This document shows, piece after piece, positions 8,698-18,810 of a stretch of 64,000 nt of DNA. Position 1 is the stretch's first letter; every line of letters begins with the position of its first letter. Position numbers and translations under genes: made by a program. Source of the DNA: JBFXAF01 sp050184585 (GTDB lineage: Bacteria > Pseudomonadota > Alphaproteobacteria > Rhizobiales > Rhizobiaceae). The notes beneath the pieces were generated by a model. It ran no database searches. It saw only the letters and a list, made by a program, of their open reading frames with translations, and was not told the DNA's origin. The DNA lies in contig JBFXAF010000011.1 of assembly GCA_050184585.1 (NCBI GenBank), forward strand, positions 1 through 64,000, read 5' to 3'.

Positions 8698-9912
8698 TTA
8701 GCCGGCTGCGACTCCCGGCGTACGCCGCCTCGAAATCACCACCAGCCACGCCAGCGCGGCGATGCAGAGCGCGGTCACCGGGAACACGACCCAGTTGAGC
8801 GCCTCCCAGCCCCAGTGATTGTAGACCGTGCCCGAGAGCAGCGAGGCGAGCGCGACGGACGTGAACAGCACGAAGTCGTGGAAGCCCTGCACGCGGCCCT
8901 TCTCTGACGGCCGGTAGGTCTCGGCCACCATCGCGGTGGCGCCGATGAAGCCGAAGTTCCAGCCGAGCCCGAGAAGGATCAGCGACGTCCAGAACTGCCA
9001 GAGCTGGATGCCGGAAAGCGCGATGATTGCGCACAGGATCAGGAGCGTCAGTCCGAAGCCGACGACGTTCTCCACGCCGAAGCGCTGGATCAGCCTCCCC
9101 GTGATGAAGCTCGGGCCGAACATGGCCAGCACATGCCAGGAAATTCCGAGCGCCGCCTCGTCGGGTGTGAAACCGCATCCGACCATGGCGAGGGGGGCAC
9201 CGGTCATCACGAAGCTCATCAGCGCGTAGGAGCCGACGCCGCAGGCGAGCGCCACCATGAAGCGCGGCTGGGTCACGACCTGGCGCAGCGGCCGGGCGGG
9301 AAGATCCGTCGTGGCGGAAGGGCCCGCGATGCCGGAGCGCACGCGCAGGAAGGCAAGCAGCATTGCGCCGACCGCGGCCAGGACGAGGATGGCCGCATAT
9401 GATCCGGCGAACGGGACGGGCAGGAGTTCCCGGGTGAAGATGACGATCTGCGGACCGATGATGCCGGTGATGACCCCGCCCGCGAGCACGAAGGAGATGG
9501 CCCGCGCCTTGAACGCGGCTGGCGCGTTGTCGGCGGCCGCGAACCGGAACTGCTGGACGAAGGCGCCGCCTATGCCCACGACCAGCAGGCCGAACGCGAA
9601 CAGCCAGAACGCGCCCTGGAAAAGGCCGAGCGTCGCGATCAAGCCGCCGAGGGCGGTGATGCCGGTACCGGACAGGAAGCCGCCGCGCTGACCGAGCGCC
9701 CGTATGATCAGGGCGGCGGGAATCGCTCCCGCGGCCACCCCGACGTTGAAACCGGTCACCGGCGCGGTCGCGAGCGACTTGTCGGCGCCGAGCAGGAAGT
9801 GGCCGGCCAGTCCGCCGAGAGAAATGCAGATCACGGCGGCCGAGCCGACGATCGCCTGCGAGGAAGCGAGGATGATGGCGGTGCGGCGGGCCTCGGAATC
9901 CGCTGTCGTCAC
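8698..9912 (-). CDS. MFS transporter
   Basis: A 404-residue protein with about 12 hydrophobic helices of the major facilitator type. The intracellular loop between helices 2 and 3 has an MFS-A-like element (IRALGQRGGFLSG). The start is the GTG at 9912, which overlaps the stop of nusB by 4 bp (GTGA). It is therefore translationally coupled to nusB at the end of the ribH-nusB run. A helix near the middle contains AETYRPSEKGRVQGFHDF, resembling sugar or drug exporters of the group often annotated as YfkF/NarK-like. The substrate cannot be assigned; a link to flavins is only a positional guess. Confidence 0.85.
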   Translation of the reverse strand: MTTADSEARRTAIILASSQAIVGSAAVICISLGGLAGHFLLGADKSLATAPVTGFNVGVAAGAIPAALIIRALGQRGGFLSGTGITALGGLIATLGLFQGAFWLFAFGLLVVGIGGAFVQQFRFAAADNAPAAFKARAISFVLAGGVITGIIGPQIVIFTRELLPVPFAGSYAAILVLAAVGAMLLAFLRVRSGIAGPSATTDLPARPLRQVVTQPRFMVALACGVGSYALMSFVMTGAPLAMVGCGFTPDEAALGISWHVLAMFGPSFITGRLIQRFGVENVVGFGLTLLILCAIIALSGIQLWQFWTSLILLGLGWNFGFIGATAMVAETYRPSEKGRVQGFHDFVLFTSVALASLLSGTVYNHWGWEALNWVVFPVTALCIAALAWLVVISRRRTPGVAAG

Positions 9913-10403
9913 GACGCGTCGCGCCCCCGGCCTTCGCCGCGCACGCGCCGGGCGACCCGGTCGAGAACCGCGTTGACCAGCTTCGGCTCGTCCTCGACGT
10001 AGAAGGCCTTGGCGATATCGACATACTCCGAGACGATGACGGCGACCGGCACGTCCTGGCGCTTCATCAACTCGTAGACACCGGCGCGCAGGATCGCTCG
10101 CAGCGTCGAGTCGAGACGCGACAGCGGCCAGTCGTCGGTCAGCGCGTCGTGAATCACCGGGTCGACGGACTTCTGGTTCTCGACGACGCCGGACAGGATC
10201 GCCCGGAACCATTGCGGATCGGCCTCGCGGTAGAGCGCGCCGTCGACCTCCTTGCCGAGCCGGTGCGCCTCGTACTCGGCGGCGATCTCGAGCAGCCCGC
10301 TGCCCGCGACGTCCATCTGGTAGAGCGCCTGAACGGCGGCGAGGCGGGCTGCTCCGCGCTTGTTGGCCTGGCGCGTCGCGCCGGCTTCGGCAGGTTCGCT
10401 CAT
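9909..10403 (-). CDS. nusB: transcription antitermination factor NusB
   Basis: RNA-binding helical protein that works with NusE (S10) at boxA in rRNA antitermination. With the ATG at 10403 it has 164 residues. The conserved opening ARLAAVQALYQMDVAG is present, as is the C-terminal segment RAILRAGVYELM, followed by VIVSEYVDIAKAF with the NAVLD region. The start overlaps the ribH stop by 4 bp (ATGA) and the stop overlaps the MFS start by 4 bp. The ribH-nusB pair is widely conserved in proteobacteria. Confidence 0.95.
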   Translation of the reverse strand: MSEPAEAGATRQANKRGAARLAAVQALYQMDVAGSGLLEIAAEYEAHRLGKEVDGALYREADPQWFRAILSGVVENQKSVDPVIHDALTDDWPLSRLDSTLRAILRAGVYELMKRQDVPVAVIVSEYVDIAKAFYVEDEPKLVNAVLDRVARRVRGEGRGRDAS

Positions 10404-10882
10404 GCCCCGAGCTTTTCTCTCAGCGCGATCTGGGAGAGCGCGGCGCGCGCCGCGAAGCCACCCTTGTCGCCCTCGTTGCGCCGCGCGCGCACCCATGCTT
10501 GCGCCTCGTTCTCGACGGTGAGGATGCCGTTGCCGATGGCGACGGCCTCCTCGACGGCGAGGTCCATCAGCGCGCGCGAGGATTCGTTGGCGACGATCTC
10601 GAAATGATAGGTCTCGCCGCGGATCACGCAGCCGAGCGCGACGAAGCCGTCATAGTCGGCGCCGCCGTTCTCCGCGCCCTCGAGGGCGAAGGAAATGACG
10701 GCGGGGATTTCCAGCGCGCCGGGCACGGTGACCACGTCATACGTCGCGCCGGCCTCTTCAAGCGCCGACCTCGCGCCGTCGAGCAGGGCATCGGCGAGGC
10801 CGTCGTAATAGCGCGCCTCGATAACGAGGACATGCGCCTTTTCGGGCATCGGCAGCGAACCGGTCTGGTGGGGCGTGGCCAT
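10400..10882 (-). CDS. ribH: 6,7-dimethyl-8-ribityllumazine synthase
   Basis: Penultimate enzyme of riboflavin synthesis, joining the ribitylamino-uracil with 3,4-dihydroxy-2-butanone 4-phosphate. The 160-residue form from the ATG at 10882 has GGAG seven bases upstream. Key motifs are VPGALEIP, ALGCVIRGETYHFEIVAN with the catalytic His, and NGILTVEN. It is separated from ribE/ribD by a convergent DUF1801 gene, so ribH-nusB probably has its own promoter in the ~130 bp upstream. A longer start at 10906 is possible but lacks the ribosome site. Confidence 0.95.
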   Translation of the reverse strand: MATPHQTGSLPMPEKAHVLVIEARYYDGLADALLDGARSALEEAGATYDVVTVPGALEIPAVISFALEGAENGGADYDGFVALGCVIRGETYHFEIVANESSRALMDLAVEEAVAIGNGILTVENEAQAWVRARRNEGDKGGFAARAALSQIALREKLGA

Positions 10883-11012
10883 GGCTGTCTCCGCGGAGCC
10901 GGTCAATTAGGCCGAAGCGCGCGGCGCTGCAAGGCGTTCCATGGCGTGGCCCAGCAACTGGGCTGTTCACGGACCACGCCGCGAGGCTAGGCTGCCGGGG
11001 AGAGGTGCGTAC

Positions 11013-11408
11013 ATGTCCGCAAAAGGCTTCCAGTCCGTCGACGACTACATCGCAAGCCAGCCCGAGGCGACGCAGGCGGTGCTCAACCGAGTGCGCGCGA
11101 TCGTGCGCAGGGCGCTGCCCAAGGCCGAGGAAGTGATCTCCTATCAAATCCCGGCATACAAGCTGCCTGGCGGTACGGCGCTGTTCTTCGCGGGCTGGAA
11201 GGAACACTATTCCGTCTATCCGGCATCCGAGGCGATCGTAGCCGCGCTCGGTGAAGCGCTCGAAGGCTACAAGATGAGCAAGGGCACCATCCGCTTCCCG
11301 CTCGACAAGCCGGTGCCGGCCAAGCTGATAGAACGCTTCGCGAAACTGCGGGGCGAGGAGGTCGCGGGACGCTCGGCAGTCAAGAAAGCGAAGAAGTCGA
11401 AAGGCTAG
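11013..11408 (+). CDS. DUF1801 domain-containing protein
   Basis: A 131-residue protein of the DUF1801 / YdhG-like fold, a small domain related to the frataxin-like YdhG proteins. The conserved core includes KAEEVISYQIPAYK, then LFFAGWKEHYSVYP and the C-terminal GTIRFPLDKPVP. The ATG at 11013 has a purine-rich GGGGAGAGG upstream. The last 15 residues are Lys-rich. It sits alone on the plus strand inside the minus-strand rib genes, and its stop overlaps the ribE stop within CTAG. Function unknown; a second, distant DUF1801 protein lies at 31095-31541. Confidence 0.85.
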   Translation: MSAKGFQSVDDYIASQPEATQAVLNRVRAIVRRALPKAEEVISYQIPAYKLPGGTALFFAGWKEHYSVYPASEAIVAALGEALEGYKMSKGTIRFPLDKPVPAKLIERFAKLRGEEVAGRSAVKKAKKSKG

Positions 11409-12022
11409 AAACCCGCCTTTTCCGCCTCCACCAGCCGCGCCGCATAGCGCGCCATGGTGTCGACCTCGATGTTGACGCGGTCGCCGACGGCGCGCTCGCC
11501 CCAGGTCGTGACCTGCAGCGAGTGCCGGATCAGCAGGACGTCGAAGCGGACGCCGTCGACCTGGTTGACGGTGAGCGAGGTTCCGTCGAGCGCGACCGAG
11601 CCCTTGGGCGCGATGAACTTCGCCAGGTGGAGCGGGGCTTCCAGCGTGAAGCGAACGGCCTCGCCCTCGTCATTTCGGGCCACGATCTCGGCCATGCCGT
11701 CGACATGTCCCGAGACGATGTGACCGCCGAGTTCGTCGCCGACCTTCAGCGCGCGTTCCAGATTGAGCCGCGTGCCGGCTCCCCAGCCGGACGCCGTGGT
11801 GAGACGCAACGCCTCCTCCCACGCCTCGACCTCGAACCAGCGGGCGTTCGACCCGGCATCGGGCAGCGTCACGACGGTCAGGCAGACGCCGGCGCAGGAG
11901 ATCGACGCGCCGATGTCGATCGTCGCCGGATCGTAGGCGGTGTCGATCCTCAGCCGCACGCCCTCGGTAAGCGGCGCGACGGAGGCCACCTTGCCGACGT
12001 CGGTGACGATGCCGGTGAACAT
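11405..12022 (-). CDS. ribE: riboflavin synthase, alpha subunit
   Basis: Dismutates two 6,7-dimethyl-8-ribityllumazine molecules to riboflavin. The 205-residue protein starts MFTGIVTDVGKV and has two repeated lumazine-binding halves. Each carries the duplicated element seen in GGHIVSGHVDG and in VALDGTSLTVNQV, with ISCAGVCLTVV in the first half. The start shares one base with the ribD stop (TGATG), so translation is coupled. Together with ribD and ribH in this window, most of the pathway after GTP cyclohydrolase is present. Confidence 0.96.
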   Translation of the reverse strand: MFTGIVTDVGKVASVAPLTEGVRLRIDTAYDPATIDIGASISCAGVCLTVVTLPDAGSNARWFEVEAWEEALRLTTASGWGAGTRLNLERALKVGDELGGHIVSGHVDGMAEIVARNDEGEAVRFTLEAPLHLAKFIAPKGSVALDGTSLTVNQVDGVRFDVLLIRHSLQVTTWGERAVGDRVNIEVDTMARYAARLVEAEKAGF

Positions 12023-13137
12023 CAGCCGGTCCTTTCCCATTCGGCGAAGCGGTCGTCGCCATAGGCGGCGTCCCGGATCTTCGCGAAGCCGCCAGGAATG
12101 TGGTCCTCCGTAGCGGGCGCCGCAACGCCGCCTTCGCCGACGACGGTCGAACCGGTGAACAGTGCGACGCGGTCGACGGCGCCCGCGGCGAGGAAACGCC
12201 GCGCGGTATCCGCGCCGCCTTCGACAAGAACGCTCTTCAGGCCGAGCACGCCGAGCGCCCGCAACATTTCCCTGGGCTCGAAGCGGCCGCGATAGTCGGA
12301 AGCCACGAACTGCACCGTCGCGCCGGATTCGCGCAACGCGTCGACCGCGCGCTTCGGCGCCTTCTCGCTGGCCAGCACCAGCACCCGCGAAGGGCCGGGG
12401 CGCCTGAGAAGCTTCGCCTTCGCGGGCGTGCGTGCAAACGGATCGACGACGACGCGGACCGGCGAGCGGGACTCCAGCCCGGCCAGGCGCACGGTCAGCA
12501 GCGGGTCGTCCTCGACGACCGTGCCGACGCCCACCAGCACGGCCTCGTGCTCGATGCGCATCGTCTGGACCATCGTCCGCGCGACCTCGCCGGTGATCGT
12601 CACCTGGCCCGACCCCCGACGACCGATCATGCCGTCGGCCGAGACCGCCATCTTGAGCGTGACGAAAGGACGGCCCCGGCCTTTCAGCGACAGAAACCCC
12701 GCCATCGCGCGCTTCGCGTCGGCTTCGAGGCAGCCGGTGACGACCTCGACTCCGGCGCGCTTCAGGATGCCGGCGCCGCGGCCGGCGACTCGCGCGTCGG
12801 GATCGAGGGTGGCGATGACGACGCGGCGGACGTTCGCCGCGACGAGGGCGTCGGCGCAGGGCGGCGCCTTGCCGATGTGCGAGCAGGGTTCGAGCGTTGC
12901 GTAGACCGTTGCGCCGCGCGCGGCGTCGCCGGCCTCCCTCAGAGCCTGGAGTTCGGCGTGCGGGCGGCCGCCCTCGGCGGTGACGCCGCGGCCGACGATG
13001 ACGCCGTCGCGCACCACCAGCGCGCCGACCGACGGGTTCTCGGCGGTCAGGCCGAGATGGGTCAGCGACAGCCGGATCGCCGCCGCCATGAAACGGCGGT
13101 CGAGCGCGGTCTCGGGCGTGCCGGGCGAGCCCGCCAT
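12022..13137 (-). CDS. ribD: bifunctional pyrimidine deaminase/reductase RibD
   Basis: Catalyses two early riboflavin steps: deamination and then side-chain reduction of the GTP-derived pyrimidine. The N-terminal deaminase (to ~150) has its zinc site His60-Ala-Glu62 plus Cys85 and Cys94 in PCSHIGKAPPC. The C-terminal reductase (~150-371) has VTLKMAVSADGMIG and an EGGADTARRF nucleotide-binding element. It starts 3 bp after the nrdR stop and runs directly into ribE. nrdR-ribD-ribE is a common order in alphaproteobacteria. Confidence 0.96.
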   Translation of the reverse strand: MAGSPGTPETALDRRFMAAAIRLSLTHLGLTAENPSVGALVVRDGVIVGRGVTAEGGRPHAELQALREAGDAARGATVYATLEPCSHIGKAPPCADALVAANVRRVVIATLDPDARVAGRGAGILKRAGVEVVTGCLEADAKRAMAGFLSLKGRGRPFVTLKMAVSADGMIGRRGSGQVTITGEVARTMVQTMRIEHEAVLVGVGTVVEDDPLLTVRLAGLESRSPVRVVVDPFARTPAKAKLLRRPGPSRVLVLASEKAPKRAVDALRESGATVQFVASDYRGRFEPREMLRALGVLGLKSVLVEGGADTARRFLAAGAVDRVALFTGSTVVGEGGVAAPATEDHIPGGFAKIRDAAYGDDRFAEWERTG

Positions 13138-13140
13138 GGC

Positions 13141-13605
13141 TCAGGCGGCGTCCTCGTCGCCCTTCAGTTCGCCCAGAACGTCATGGAAATCCTTGGCTTC
13201 GCGGAAGTTCCGGTAGACCGACGCGAAGCGCACATAGGCGACGTCGTCGATCGACTTCAGCGCCTCCATGACCAGGCGGCCGACCTCGCCGGTGGTGACC
13301 TCGGTCTCGCCCGAGCTCTCGAGCTGGCGGACGATGCCGGTGACCGCGCGCTCGATGCGCACCGGCTCGACGTTCCTCTTGCGGCAGGCGATTTCCAGCG
13401 AACGGGCGAGCTTGTCGCGGTCGAACGGCACCTTGCGGCCGGACTTCTTGACGACGACCAGGTCGCGCAGCTGGACGCGCTCGAAGGTGGTGAAGCGGCC
13501 GCCGCAATCCGGGCAGACGCGTCGGCGGCGGATGGCGGAGCCGTCCTCGGCCGGGCGCGAATCCTTCACCTGTGTGTCCTCGGACTGGCAATAGGGGCAG
13601 CGCAT
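13141..13605 (-). CDS. nrdR: transcriptional repressor NrdR
   Basis: Nucleotide-sensing repressor of ribonucleotide reductase genes. It is 154 residues long, with a zinc ribbon using Cys3, Cys6, Cys31 and Cys34 and an ATP-cone domain from about residue 47 (VVKKSGRKVPFDRDKL). All four cysteines are present. It lies directly upstream of ribD (3-bp gap) and 261 bp downstream of glyA. I saw no NrdR box in this window, consistent with targets elsewhere. Confidence 0.97.
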   Translation of the reverse strand: MRCPYCQSEDTQVKDSRPAEDGSAIRRRRVCPDCGGRFTTFERVQLRDLVVVKKSGRKVPFDRDKLARSLEIACRKRNVEPVRIERAVTGIVRQLESSGETEVTTGEVGRLVMEALKSIDDVAYVRFASVYRNFREAKDFHDVLGELKGDEDAA

Positions 13606-13866
13606 GTCGTTCCCGCGATTCTCGTGCGATCAGAGGCTTAGGACGTTTGGCGCGCGAATCAAAGCCCGCCCGGAGTCTCGCGGCAGGTGGATCGATGTCT
13701 TCGCCGCCGGTCCGCGATGTGTCATGAAGATCAATGAAAACAGCGCCTTGACCGCAACCGATACAAGCGCGGTCGCGGAATTCGTTCACATGGCAGGCGA
13801 GCAGCGACAGGACCACGCCTTTTGCCGCAATCGCCGGTCGGACGTGCGCCTTTCGCCTTCGTCCGC

Positions 13867-15174
<1,308 letters not shown>

Positions 15175-15452
15175 GTCCTCGGGGCTTGGAAAGTCCGGCG
15201 GCGCATTAACACAGGCGGCAGCCCCCCGCCACGGCCGCGCCGCGAAATCGGCTGGCCGGATTGCGGCGAGCGGAGAGCTATCGAGCGGATATCAACCTCT
15301 AGGTCGGCGTAGTCCAAATGGATCATGTGTCTCGCCTGCAACATCTGCAAGAATCGTGGTGATGACCGACAATTCCCGGTTTCAATCTCGTGCAACCGGT
15401 GCGATCAGAGTCGGCTGAGGTGGGAACCTGCGGGAGGGTGGCCTTGCTTTGG

Positions 15453-18305
15453 ATGCTTAAGGTGGTGCGGGAGCCCTTCGCGAGAACATGGTCTCGCCTC
15501 GCCGCAAGTTCCGCCCTTGGCGTTGCGGCCCTCTGCCTGGCGCCTTCTCACGCCGCCGCCGATTGCGCCTTCACGACAACCGCCGACGCGGGCGCGGGCA
15601 GCTTCCGGCAATGCGTGGTCGATGCGAACGCCGACGATACCGTCTCGTCGGGAGCGGCCCCCGGGAGCACGGTCGGGCTGCTGGCCCCGGTCATCATCGA
15701 CAAGAACCTGACCATCGGCGGCGACGTGCCGTTCACGCTGGCGAACGCGGGCGTCGGACTGGACATCACCGGATCGCGCGTGTTGACCGTCGGCGAGGCC
15801 GTGACGATCGAGACGGCCGGTGTATCTGCCCATGGAATCAACGCAGCGACAGGCAATAATTCGATTGGCTTGGGAGGATCGATAAACACAGGCGGTCTTG
15901 GGGCCATGGGCATCCGGGCCGATGGCGGAGGCAACAGAGTTGCCGTTAGGGGATCCATTGCCACAACGGGCAACGAATCAGCCGCGGTTTTTGTCCTTGG
16001 AGGAGGCAACTCCGTTGCTGTCGCTGGAAAGCTGAGTGGCAGCGGATTGTCGTCGGCAGGTATTGTAACAGATGGCGGCGATACATCCGTCGAAGTCTCC
16101 GGTTCAATAGAGCATTCCAATACAACCAGCACCGGAATTATCGCCAATGGCGACAACAATACAGTAACATTATCTGGATCAATACGTAATACTGGTTTCA
16201 ATGGAAGGGGTATCGCTGTCAGCGGAGCAAATAATAACGTCACGGTTTCAGGAGACATCCTCCTTGCACATCCCGGTCCAGCGAACACAGGCATAGAGAC
16301 TTCAGGCGGGAGTAATATAGTTGATATTTCCGGGTCTGTCATCGTTCAGGGCGTAAACAGCGCTGCGGTTATATTCAGCGACGACAACAATTATCTTACC
16401 GTTTCTGGGATTGTTTCGTCGCCAAACTGGGGAGTGTATTTTCTCGGCAACGGAAACACCCTGGAACTTCGCCCGGGGTACGACATCACCGGTCAGGTCG
16501 TCCTTAATGGCGCGCTGACGGTTCTCGGTAGCGCTGGCGACGACACGTTCGATCTCGACCTGATCGGCACGCAGTACACGGGTTTCTCGACCGGCGAGAA
16601 GCGCGGCTCCTCGACCTGGACGCTGACGGGCGCGAACGGCGCGGCATGGTCGGTCTTCGGCGGCACGCTGCTGGTCGACGGCACGGCCGGCGACATGACG
16701 GTCAATGGCGGCGTGCTGGGCGGCTCCGGGACGGTCGGCAACACGGTCATCGACGGCGGCGCGCTGTCGCCGGGCAATTCCGTCGGCACGCTGACCGTGG
16801 CGGGCAACCTGACCTTCGCGGCCGGCGGCTATTCGGTCGAAGTCGAAGGCGCGGCGTCCGACCTGACGAACGTGACGGGCTTGGCCACGCTGTCGGGCGG
16901 CGCCGTCGGTGTCACCTACCTGCCAACCGGCTCGATCGGCAGGCGCTACACGATCCTGACCGCCACGGGCGGACTCGGCGGCACCGAGTTCGCGGGCGTC
17001 ACCGACAATGCGCCGGGCATCGTCAGCACGCTCTCCTACGACGCCAGCAACGCCTATCTCGATGTCGATCTCGCGATGCGGGGGATCACCGGCCTGACGA
17101 CGAACTCCGCCGGCGTTGCCTCGGTTCTCGACGCCTATTTTGATCGGACAGGGGCGATCCCTGCCGCCTTTGCTTTCCTCGACGCAGTCGGGCTCAACCA
17201 GCTCACCGGCGAGGTTTCGACCGGGGCGATGGGCGGCGGCATGGGCGCCACCAGCCAGTTCCTGAACCTCATCGGCGATCCGGGTGCGGGCGGCGCGAGC
17301 GGCAACGCCGGCGATCCGCTGGAGTACACGGCCGACGCCGGCATGCGCGCGGACCTGGCGCGGTGGAAGACGGGACCGCTGTCGTCGACGCGGGCGCTGG
17401 CTGCCCTGTCGGGCGAAGCGGAAGACGCGGCTGCGAAGGCTGCGGAGACGCTGGCGCTGAGTTCGGCGCAAGCGATCGATACAGGCGGCTCGCCCTGGCA
17501 TCTGTGGGGTTCCGCCTATGGCGGCGGCGAGCAGGTGGACGGCAATGCGACGGTCGGCTCGGCCGATTTGTCGGCGCGCACCTGGGGTATCGCCTCGGGC
17601 ATCACCCGGAACTTCGACGGCGGCCGCGTCGGCATGGCGCTCGGCGGGGCGGGAACGTCCTTCTCGCTCGCGGGCGGGCTGGGCTCGGGCAATGCGACCA
17701 GCTTCAACGCGGGCGTCCACGGCACGGGCTACTTCGGCGACGGCTATGTCACGGCCGCGCTCGCCTACGGCTACCATGCGACGCGCACCAGCCGGGCGGT
17801 TCCGGGCGATACGCTGTCGGCCCGCTTCGGCGCACAGACCTTTGGCGGCAGGCTGGAGGCCGGCTATCGCTTGAACCTCGGCGGCGTGGTGCTGACCCCG
17901 TTCGCGGCCGCCGAAGCCACCGCCTATCGCCTGCCGTCCTACACCGAAACCTCGGCGCTCGGCGGTCCCTTCGCGCTCGCCTACGCGTCGCAGACCGAGA
18001 CGGCGATCCGCACCGAACTCGGCGCGCGCACGGCGATCGCGCTCGGCTCCAACGCAAGGCTCACCGGCCGGGCGGCCTGGGTGTGGAACGCCGACAGCGC
18101 CCGCACCGTCACCGCCGCCTTCCAGGCGCTGCCCGGCGCCAGCTTCACCATCAACGGGGCGCAGCCGGCACGCCACGCCGCGCTTCTCGAGGCGGGCGTG
18201 GAAGCCGCCTTCGGCAATGTCACCGCCAAACTCACGGCAACCGGCGAGTTCTCGCGGAACGTGACCAGCTTCGGCGCGCAGGCCAAGGTCGGGTTCAGCT
18301 GGTAG
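15453..18305 (+). CDS. autotransporter with beta-solenoid passenger and C-terminal barrel
   Basis: A 950-residue type Va autotransporter. The ATG at 15453 opens a Sec signal (LALGVAAL-type core ending SHAAA before Asp), with a GGAGGG site about 12 bases upstream; an earlier in-frame GTG at 15390 would add 21 residues and is less likely. The passenger (~60-370) is a right-handed beta-solenoid. It repeats a unit of ~25 residues of the form N-N-x-V-x-V-x-G-x-I plus a G-I-x-x-x-G-D turn. An autochaperone/PATR-like region follows (GTLLVDGTAGDMTVNGG to LSPGNSVGTLTVAGNL). The barrel fills the last ~270 residues and ends VGFSW. The barrel nearly duplicates that at 1-1226. The solenoid DNA (15840-16500) is visibly AT-richer than its flanks. 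Confidence 0.93.
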   Translation: MLKVVREPFARTWSRLAASSALGVAALCLAPSHAAADCAFTTTADAGAGSFRQCVVDANADDTVSSGAAPGSTVGLLAPVIIDKNLTIGGDVPFTLANAGVGLDITGSRVLTVGEAVTIETAGVSAHGINAATGNNSIGLGGSINTGGLGAMGIRADGGGNRVAVRGSIATTGNESAAVFVLGGGNSVAVAGKLSGSGLSSAGIVTDGGDTSVEVSGSIEHSNTTSTGIIANGDNNTVTLSGSIRNTGFNGRGIAVSGANNNVTVSGDILLAHPGPANTGIETSGGSNIVDISGSVIVQGVNSAAVIFSDDNNYLTVSGIVSSPNWGVYFLGNGNTLELRPGYDITGQVVLNGALTVLGSAGDDTFDLDLIGTQYTGFSTGEKRGSSTWTLTGANGAAWSVFGGTLLVDGTAGDMTVNGGVLGGSGTVGNTVIDGGALSPGNSVGTLTVAGNLTFAAGGYSVEVEGAASDLTNVTGLATLSGGAVGVTYLPTGSIGRRYTILTATGGLGGTEFAGVTDNAPGIVSTLSYDASNAYLDVDLAMRGITGLTTNSAGVASVLDAYFDRTGAIPAAFAFLDAVGLNQLTGEVSTGAMGGGMGATSQFLNLIGDPGAGGASGNAGDPLEYTADAGMRADLARWKTGPLSSTRALAALSGEAEDAAAKAAETLALSSAQAIDTGGSPWHLWGSAYGGGEQVDGNATVGSADLSARTWGIASGITRNFDGGRVGMALGGAGTSFSLAGGLGSGNATSFNAGVHGTGYFGDGYVTAALAYGYHATRTSRAVPGDTLSARFGAQTFGGRLEAGYRLNLGGVVLTPFAAAEATAYRLPSYTETSALGGPFALAYASQTETAIRTELGARTAIALGSNARLTGRAAWVWNADSARTVTAAFQALPGASFTINGAQPARHAALLEAGVEAAFGNVTAKLTATGEFSRNVTSFGAQAKVGFSW
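17196..18305 (+). repeat. direct repeat, copy 2: autotransporter barrel DNA
   Basis: Partner of 116-1226. The two copies are in the same orientation about 16 kb apart and enclose the plsX-fabH, hppA, rib and glyA genes. Confidence 0.85.
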
Positions 18306-18340
18306 GGGCCTGACGCTGCATGGTAGGTGCCCCTCGTTCT

Positions 18341-18514
18341 TCGTCATCCTCGGGCGACCGGAGCGAAGCGAAGGGAGACCCGGGGATCCATGCCGGAACC
18401 TTCGCATCCCAAGGACGAACCATGTCCTGGAGCGACGGCGTTTCCTTCACCGTTCCGGCATGGATCCCCGGGTCTGCGCGACGGCCTTCGGCCTGCTCCG
18501 CCCGAGGATGACGA
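18341..18514. repeat. long intergenic inverted repeat (dispersed palindromic element)
   Basis: Left arm 18341-18399 begins TCGTCATCCTCGGGCG and contains a GGGGATCCATGCCGGAAC block. Right arm 18452-18514 is its imperfect reverse complement, from GTTCCGGCATGGATCCCC to CCCGAGGATGACGA. About 52 bp of unique sequence lies between them. The arms could form a large cruciform or RNA hairpin. The sequence resembles the abundant dispersed intergenic repeats of rhizobial genomes. It sits just past the autotransporter stop, on the way to the GntR gene. Confidence 0.75.
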
Positions 18515-18625
18515 ATGGAGAAGCCGGGTGGCCTGACCCCCACCCGGCCGCGTCGCGGCCACCCTCGCATCGGGGGGGACGCGCCTCGCCGACGGCCTTC
18601 GGCCTGCTCCGCCCGAGGATGACGA
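18480..18625 (+). repeat. 35-bp exact direct repeat pair
   Basis: Positions 18480-18514 and 18591-18625 are identical over 35 bp (beginning GACGGCCTTCGGCCTGCTCC and ending GAGGATGACGA). The second copy is an extra half-element after the full palindrome at 18341-18514. Each copy holds a short inner palindrome, GGCCTTCGGCC. The rest of 18306-18810 holds no gene that I can support. Confidence 0.8.
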
Positions 18626-18740
18626 ACTGAGCGTCGGGCTCCCTTTCATTTCCGACCAACCGCCGCTCCGACCTGTCCCTTTCCGGGCAGGCCGCCGCTC
18701 CCACCTGACGGTCAGGCAACGTCGCCCCGGCCGCCGCGCT

Positions 18741-18780
18741 TTGTCCTTGCAACTTGCATACCAGGCATGTCAGATAGGCA
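18741..18780 (+). promoter_or_regulatory. possible promoter/operator region of the GntR-TRAP genes
   Basis: Just upstream of the GntR start is an AT-richer stretch with TTGCAACTTGCATACCAGGC followed by ATGTCAGATAGG. The GCATACCAGGCATG part is a loose inverted repeat, of the size FCD-type GntR regulators bind. I cannot fix -35/-10 boxes or prove binding; this is a position worth testing. Confidence 0.3.
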
Positions 18781-18810
18781 AGAGACGACGACGGGCCGGG
18801 AGGAGGGCGC

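Noticed and set aside
13606..13866. A small gene between nrdR and glyA
   Set aside because: Short frames exist but have no ribosome site or recognisable protein character.
15175..15452. Riboswitch or other structured leader between glyA and the autotransporter
   Set aside because: I saw no recognisable glycine, SAM or THF aptamer pattern. The region probably holds two divergent promoters, but none could be fixed.
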